NCBI GenBank assembly: GCA_027066265.1
Contig: JAMOOB010000294.1
Coordinates: 1 to 8,548 of the forward strand
From: Desulfurococcales archaeon
GTDB taxonomy: Archaea > Thermoproteota > Thermoprotei_A > Sulfolobales > Ignisphaeraceae
Length of the DNA: 8,548 bases
Direction: 5' to 3'
Position 1 is the stretch's first letter, and each line of letters starts with the position of its first letter. A program made the translations under genes and the position numbers. The notes under the pieces were generated by a model. The model did no database searches. It worked only from the letters and a program-made list of their open reading frames with translations, and was not told the DNA's origin. Below, piece after piece: positions 5,602-8,548 of this stretch.

Positions 5602-6300
5602 TTATACACACGTTACCCGTGCACAAAGATCTTTAACAATACAGCTAGAGCATGCTGGATTCCTAGCTCTGCAGGTTTCTCGACCATGCTGTATTATCAG
5701 CATATGCATCTCCCGAAGAATGCTTGGCTCCCTCACGAGGCGCAAGACCTTTCTACGAATATCCTCGTATCCATCGCTACAGCTAGCAATGCCTAACCTC
5801 TTGAGTACGCGCATATTGTGCGTATCTATGGGGTAGGTAGCTTTACCCAGCTTCATCAGGAGATACACATCAGCTGTCTTCATACCTACGCCGGGAAGTG
5901 ATAGCAGTCTGCGTCGTGCTTCTTCGACGTCCATGGAGCGCAACTCTTCGAAAAACCTATCTCCGTACATCATCAATGTATGCGCGAGCTTGATTATCGC
6001 TTCCGTCTTCCTTCGTTGCAGACCTGCAACCGCTATTGCTTTCTCAATAACGTAGCGATCGCTGCGAACAACGGTTTCGGGAGTGATAGTTCCTAGAACC
6101 TTCCTAAGATTTTCGAATGCACGAAGAGCGTTCCTATCGCTAGTGTTTTGGCTAAGAATAGTAGCTACTAGAATCTCGAAATCGTTGGCTCCATCCAGTA
6201 CGAGTTTCCATGCTACGAAATTGCTGGCATTCAATCTATACCTTGTTCGAAGTCTTTTCAAAAGCTCTTCAATACGTTCTACACTCCATTCAAGCTCCAT
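5602..6300 (-). CDS. nth: Endonuclease III, DNA glycosylase/AP lyase
   Basis: 232 residues, a full-length Nth. It removes oxidised pyrimidines and nicks the abasic site in base excision repair. Features: SQNTSDRNALRAFENL (50-65) in the first helical domain; the helix-hairpin-helix LPGVGMKTADV (135-145) with catalytic K141; YPIDTHNMRV (156-165) with catalytic D159; and a [4Fe-4S] motif C-x6-C-x2-C-x5-C at C210, C217, C220 and C226. Lysine at the catalytic place argues for a bifunctional Nth rather than a monofunctional MutY- or Mig-type enzyme. The ATG start is backed by GGTGAT (6311-6306, minus strand) five bases upstream. Convergent with moaC and its trailing sRNA; divergent from the CBS gene. 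Confidence 0.95.
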   Translation of the reverse strand: MELEWSVERIEELLKRLRTRYRLNASNFVAWKLVLDGANDFEILVATILSQNTSDRNALRAFENLRKVLGTITPETVVRSDRYVIEKAIAVAGLQRRKTEAIIKLAHTLMMYGDRFFEELRSMDVEEARRRLLSLPGVGMKTADVYLLMKLGKATYPIDTHNMRVLKRLGIASCSDGYEDIRRKVLRLVREPSILREMHMLIIQHGRETCRARNPACSSCIVKDLCARVTCV

Positions 6301-6305
6301 ACATC

Positions 6306-6311
6306 ATCACC
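6306..6311 (-). promoter_or_regulatory. Ribosome binding site of nth
   Basis: GGTGAT on the minus strand, five bases before the ATG at 6300; it supports the chosen start. Confidence 0.6.
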
Positions 6312-6351
6312 ACGAACTTTGCTCTCCAGAAGTGTAAGCGTAGATGATAGG

Positions 6352-6358
6352 CTTAATA
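6352..6358 (+). promoter_or_regulatory. Possible TATA box of the CBS-domain gene
   Basis: CTTAATA in the nth/CBS divergent gap. A start of transcription about 26 bases downstream would fall near 6378-6381 and leave a leader of roughly ten bases holding just the GGTGAT ribosome binding site (6381-6386), three bases before ATG 6390. Judged by eye only. Confidence 0.35.
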
Positions 6359-6389
6359 CGTTGAGTTAGGGAGTAGTGTTGGTGATAGA

Positions 6390-6785
6390 ATGCCTCTCGG
6401 CACAGTAAGGGATATAATGACTAAGAGCTTGGTTACAGCAAAACCCGATACATCGGTAAAGCACGTTGTTGAACTCATGAGAGAACGCAACGTTGGAAGT
6501 GTTCTCGTAGTCGACGAGAGTGGTAAGCTCGTTGGAATATTCACCGAGCGCGATCTCGTTAAGCTCGTAGCCGAAGGTAAGTCTCTAGATGTTCCAGTGA
6601 AGGAAGTCATGACGACGAAGCTCGTAGTGGCTCACGAAAGCGATAGCATTGCAAGCATAGCAAACAAGATGATCGAGAACTGGATCCGTCACATACCGGT
6701 AGTCGACGAACAAGGTAGACCTATCGGTATCGTTAGCATAAGAGATGTCTTGCGTCACATCGTTGCATCCTCAGCTTTTCCGTAG
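6390..6785 (+). CDS. Tandem CBS-domain protein
   Basis: 131 residues made almost entirely of two CBS domains (about 7-62 and 70-126), forming one Bateman module with no attached enzyme or DNA-binding domain. Each repeat begins V-(R/K)-(D/E)-x-M-T (VRDIMT at 6-11, VKEVMT at 70-75) and ends with the nucleotide-contact pattern G-I-(F/V)-(T/S)-x-R-D (GIFTERD, 49-55; GIVSIRD, 113-119). Such proteins sense adenine nucleotides or SAM and are common in archaea as single Bateman modules; the partner here is unknown and neighbours give no clue. The start is clear: GGTGAT (6381-6386) lies three bases before the ATG. Transcribed away from nth. Confidence 0.93.
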   Translation: MPLGTVRDIMTKSLVTAKPDTSVKHVVELMRERNVGSVLVVDESGKLVGIFTERDLVKLVAEGKSLDVPVKEVMTTKLVVAHESDSIASIANKMIENWIRHIPVVDEQGRPIGIVSIRDVLRHIVASSAFP

Positions 6786-6803
6786 CCTAGCTCCGCGAAC
6801 TAA

Positions 6804-6812
6804 CTATTTTTA
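6804..6812 (+). promoter_or_regulatory. TATA box of the 103-residue gene
   Basis: CTATTTTTA in the short gap after the CBS gene, about 32 bases upstream of ATG 6844. Transcription would start near 6834-6838, giving a leader of under ten bases with no ribosome binding site, the usual pattern for leaderless archaeal genes. Confidence 0.55.
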
Positions 6813-6843
6813 CTTGCAGTACTACCAACATTCTTGATACAGT

Positions 6844-7155
6844 ATGGAGAGCTGCATACATCTCTCGAACGATATGATTAGGAAACTCAACGCTATTAGG
6901 TTGATCGTAGATAAATTCGCGGGTCTATCATTCGAAAGCGATAGCGAGTACATAGAGTTCCTACTCAGTCTAGCTATACACAAGATTTTGAACGACGTGC
7001 TTTCGGATCCGGATTCGAGGTTAGACCTAGTTAAGATACTATTCAATAAGTATCCCGAGGACGTAGCAAAGGCGATTGCAGACTTGCTAGAGGGTGGTAT
7101 TGAACACGAAAGACGCGAGACTGTACCAGAAGGAAAAAACATTATGTATACCTAG
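6844..7155 (+). CDS. Small protein with possible ribbon-helix-helix start
   Basis: 103 residues, no family recognised with certainty. The N-terminal part, CIHLSNDMIRKLNAIR then SDSEYIEFLLSLAIHKIL, has the order of a CopG/MetJ-type ribbon-helix-helix: a short strand with alternating polar residues (about 4-8), a first helix, a Ser/Glu turn (about 38-41) and a second helix. The loop between helices is longer than usual. The remainder (about 55-103) is helical and acidic with a charged tail (EHERRETVPEGKN). If the fold is right it would be a dimeric DNA-binding regulator, but this is inference. No membrane segment. A good TATA box (6804-6812) and no ribosome binding site suggest its own near-leaderless transcript. 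Convergent with the solute-binding protein gene, with 39 bases between stops. Confidence 0.7.
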   Translation: MESCIHLSNDMIRKLNAIRLIVDKFAGLSFESDSEYIEFLLSLAIHKILNDVLSDPDSRLDLVKILFNKYPEDVAKAIADLLEGGIEHERRETVPEGKNIMYT

Positions 7156-7194
7156 CACTTCCTTACTACGCAAATCCGTATAATCTCGATTCGC

Positions 7195-8547
7195 TTAGGT
7201 TTCTTTCCACATATCGTAAGCGTTCACGGTTAGTATGAACAGCGGGTTGTATACGTATCCGTGTACATTAGCTCTAGCAACATCGATTTGATGTAGCTCG
7301 AAGCAGAAGATCGCTGGTGCTAGCTCTACAATCCTACGCTGGATTTGCTTTATGAGCTCCGCTCTCTTAGTCTCGTTGAGCTCCGTCATCGCTTGCTCTA
7401 TCATTTTATCGAGCTTTGGATCGCTAAGGTGCGCAAAGTTGTAGCTCCCCTCGCTATGGAACATCGGATAGAAGTAGTCTACTGGATCCACGTAGTCGGG
7501 CCACCAGTACAGAGCTGCCATATCGGGTGCCTTCTCGGGTTCGCTACCCATCACGGCGTTGTATAGGGTGTCCCACGTCATTGGTCTTAACTCAACCTCT
7601 ATGTTGACACCGGCCTTCTTACCAATCTCTTCGAAGTAGTGCTTGAGAAGCTCTCCAACTCTCTTCTCGGTTTCGTCGCCTTGTACGTAGGCGTACACGA
7701 GCTTTATCGTCTTACCAGTCAAACCTGCTTCCTTCAGTAACTCGACCGCCTTATCTGGGTTGTACGTATACGTAGGTACGTTTGGATCCCATCCAGGCAT
7801 TGTCTTGGGTAGAGGCCCTCTCATCGGTTCTCCGTGACCTAGAAGCACAACTCTTACAAGCTCTTCGTAGTTGACAGCGTAGCTAAGCGCTTTACGTACT
7901 CTTACATCGTTCAAAGGCCACTTCTTCGTATTGAAGAAGACGTAGAGCACGTTGAAGCTCGGATTCTCGTATACAACGATATCCTTCCTCTGCTTAAACA
8001 GTGGAATATCCTCGTAGGTAGTGCCTCCCAGCACCATATCGATCTCTCCTCTAAGCAATGCCATTCTTAGAGTGGCGGTCTCGGTGATCTCCTTTATAAC
8101 GACCTTGCAGATGTATCCTTTCGGTTTACCGCTCCATCCACGCCAATACTTATCGAACTTCTCCAAGATTATGTACTGGTGATGTTCCCATGCAACGAGT
8201 TTGTACGGACCCGTACCACATTCATGTTCGTGGAACCACTTCAACGCCCATGGATCGTCGGGAGTTCGATGCTTCAGTATACAGCTAGGACTAACTATGT
8301 AGAAGCCCCACAGAGCTGCTAACCTTTCTAGGAAGTCTGGAACAGGTTTCTCGAGTATGAACCTCACGGTGTAGTCATCCACCTTCTCAACTTTCTCAAC
8401 TATGTCGGCGAATAGCCATCCAGATCCTTCACCTGTCTTGTTGTAGATGTACATGAATCGTTCCCACGACATTACGACTGCCGTAGCATTGAAGGGCGTA
8501 CCGTCGTGGAATAGCACTCCTTTCCTTAGATAGAATGTGTATACCTT
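7195..8547 (-). CDS. ABC transporter solute-binding protein, family 5 (5' partial)
   Basis: The frame runs off the right edge, so the GTG at 8517 is internal, not the start; 450 residues are visible. The edge codes YTFYLRKGVLFHDGTPF, the classic signature of SBP_bac_5 (dipeptide/oligopeptide/nickel-type) binding proteins, followed by the expected VVMSWERF. Later family landmarks include GTGPYKL, NVLYVFFNTKKWPLNDVRVRKALSYAVN, and the YWWPDYVDPVDYFYPMF stretch near the C-terminal third. The protein works outside the cell, handing peptides or, in archaea, often sugars to a membrane permease. It ends after MWKET with no Ser/Thr-rich stalk or C-terminal membrane helix, so any anchor must be at the unseen N-terminus. 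Permease and ATPase genes would be expected beyond 8548 or elsewhere. Substrate cannot be told. Confidence 0.94.
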   Translation of the reverse strand, partial: KVYTFYLRKGVLFHDGTPFNATAVVMSWERFMYIYNKTGEGSGWLFADIVEKVEKVDDYTVRFILEKPVPDFLERLAALWGFYIVSPSCILKHRTPDDPWALKWFHEHECGTGPYKLVAWEHHQYIILEKFDKYWRGWSGKPKGYICKVVIKEITETATLRMALLRGEIDMVLGGTTYEDIPLFKQRKDIVVYENPSFNVLYVFFNTKKWPLNDVRVRKALSYAVNYEELVRVVLLGHGEPMRGPLPKTMPGWDPNVPTYTYNPDKAVELLKEAGLTGKTIKLVYAYVQGDETEKRVGELLKHYFEEIGKKAGVNIEVELRPMTWDTLYNAVMGSEPEKAPDMAALYWWPDYVDPVDYFYPMFHSEGSYNFAHLSDPKLDKMIEQAMTELNETKRAELIKQIQRRIVELAPAIFCFELHQIDVARANVHGYVYNPLFILTVNAYDMWKET

Positions 8548-8548
8548 T

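Noticed and set aside
5573..5836. 87-residue plus-strand frame across the sRNA and the 3' part of nth
   Set aside because: It is antisense to the conserved iron-sulfur and catalytic region of nth and has no ribosome binding site.
6304..6310. C-box-like GTGATGA on the minus strand before nth
   Set aside because: It is explained by the nth ribosome binding site, and no D box follows.
7156..7194. Terminator or RNA in the gap between the 103-residue gene and the solute-binding protein gene
   Set aside because: No stem-loop, T-run or box motif could be seen in the 39 bases.

Overview
The window looks like a compact chromosomal segment of a thermophilic archaeon, probably Thermoproteota (crenarchaeal side). 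The reasons are an archaeal-type dCTP deaminase, a short HemK-like methyltransferase, recurring GGTGAT-type ribosome binding sites that match the archaeal anti-Shine-Dalgarno, a TATA box in front of a near-leaderless gene, and a C/D box guide RNA of archaeal architecture. I cannot name the genus. Genes are almost end to end and often overlap. I see no mobile elements, CRISPR arrays, tRNAs or rRNAs.

Left part (1-2809): the end of a membrane-anchored protein with a cytoplasmic winged-helix domain (+), whose 3' end overlaps a convergent family 4 glycosyltransferase (-). The glycosyltransferase is divergent from a HemK/N6AMT1-like methyltransferase (+), which is followed by dCTP deaminase (+).

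Middle (2811-5601): a TRM13/PF13679-like methyltransferase (-) ends one base from dcd. Upstream of it is a possible 53-residue protein (-). Divergent from that pair is a three-gene + strand run: an HExxH putative zinc metallopeptidase, a JAMM/MPN+ metallopeptidase whose TTG start lies inside the preceding gene, and moaC of molybdenum cofactor synthesis. The 48-bp gap between moaC and the convergent nth gene holds a near-canonical C/D box sRNA (5550-5598); its C box overlaps the moaC stop codon.

Right part (5602-8548): endonuclease III (-), a two-CBS-domain protein (+), a 103-residue protein with a possible ribbon-helix-helix start (+) behind a good TATA box, and the C-terminal 450 residues of a family 5 ABC-transporter solute-binding protein (-) that runs off the right edge.

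The two items most worth following are the C/D box sRNA and the coupled HExxH-JAMM-moaC run. JAMM enzymes are known to process ubiquitin-like proteins and sulfur carriers related to MoaD, so the latter suggests, without proving, a link between proteolysis and the sulfur-carrier/molybdopterin pathway.
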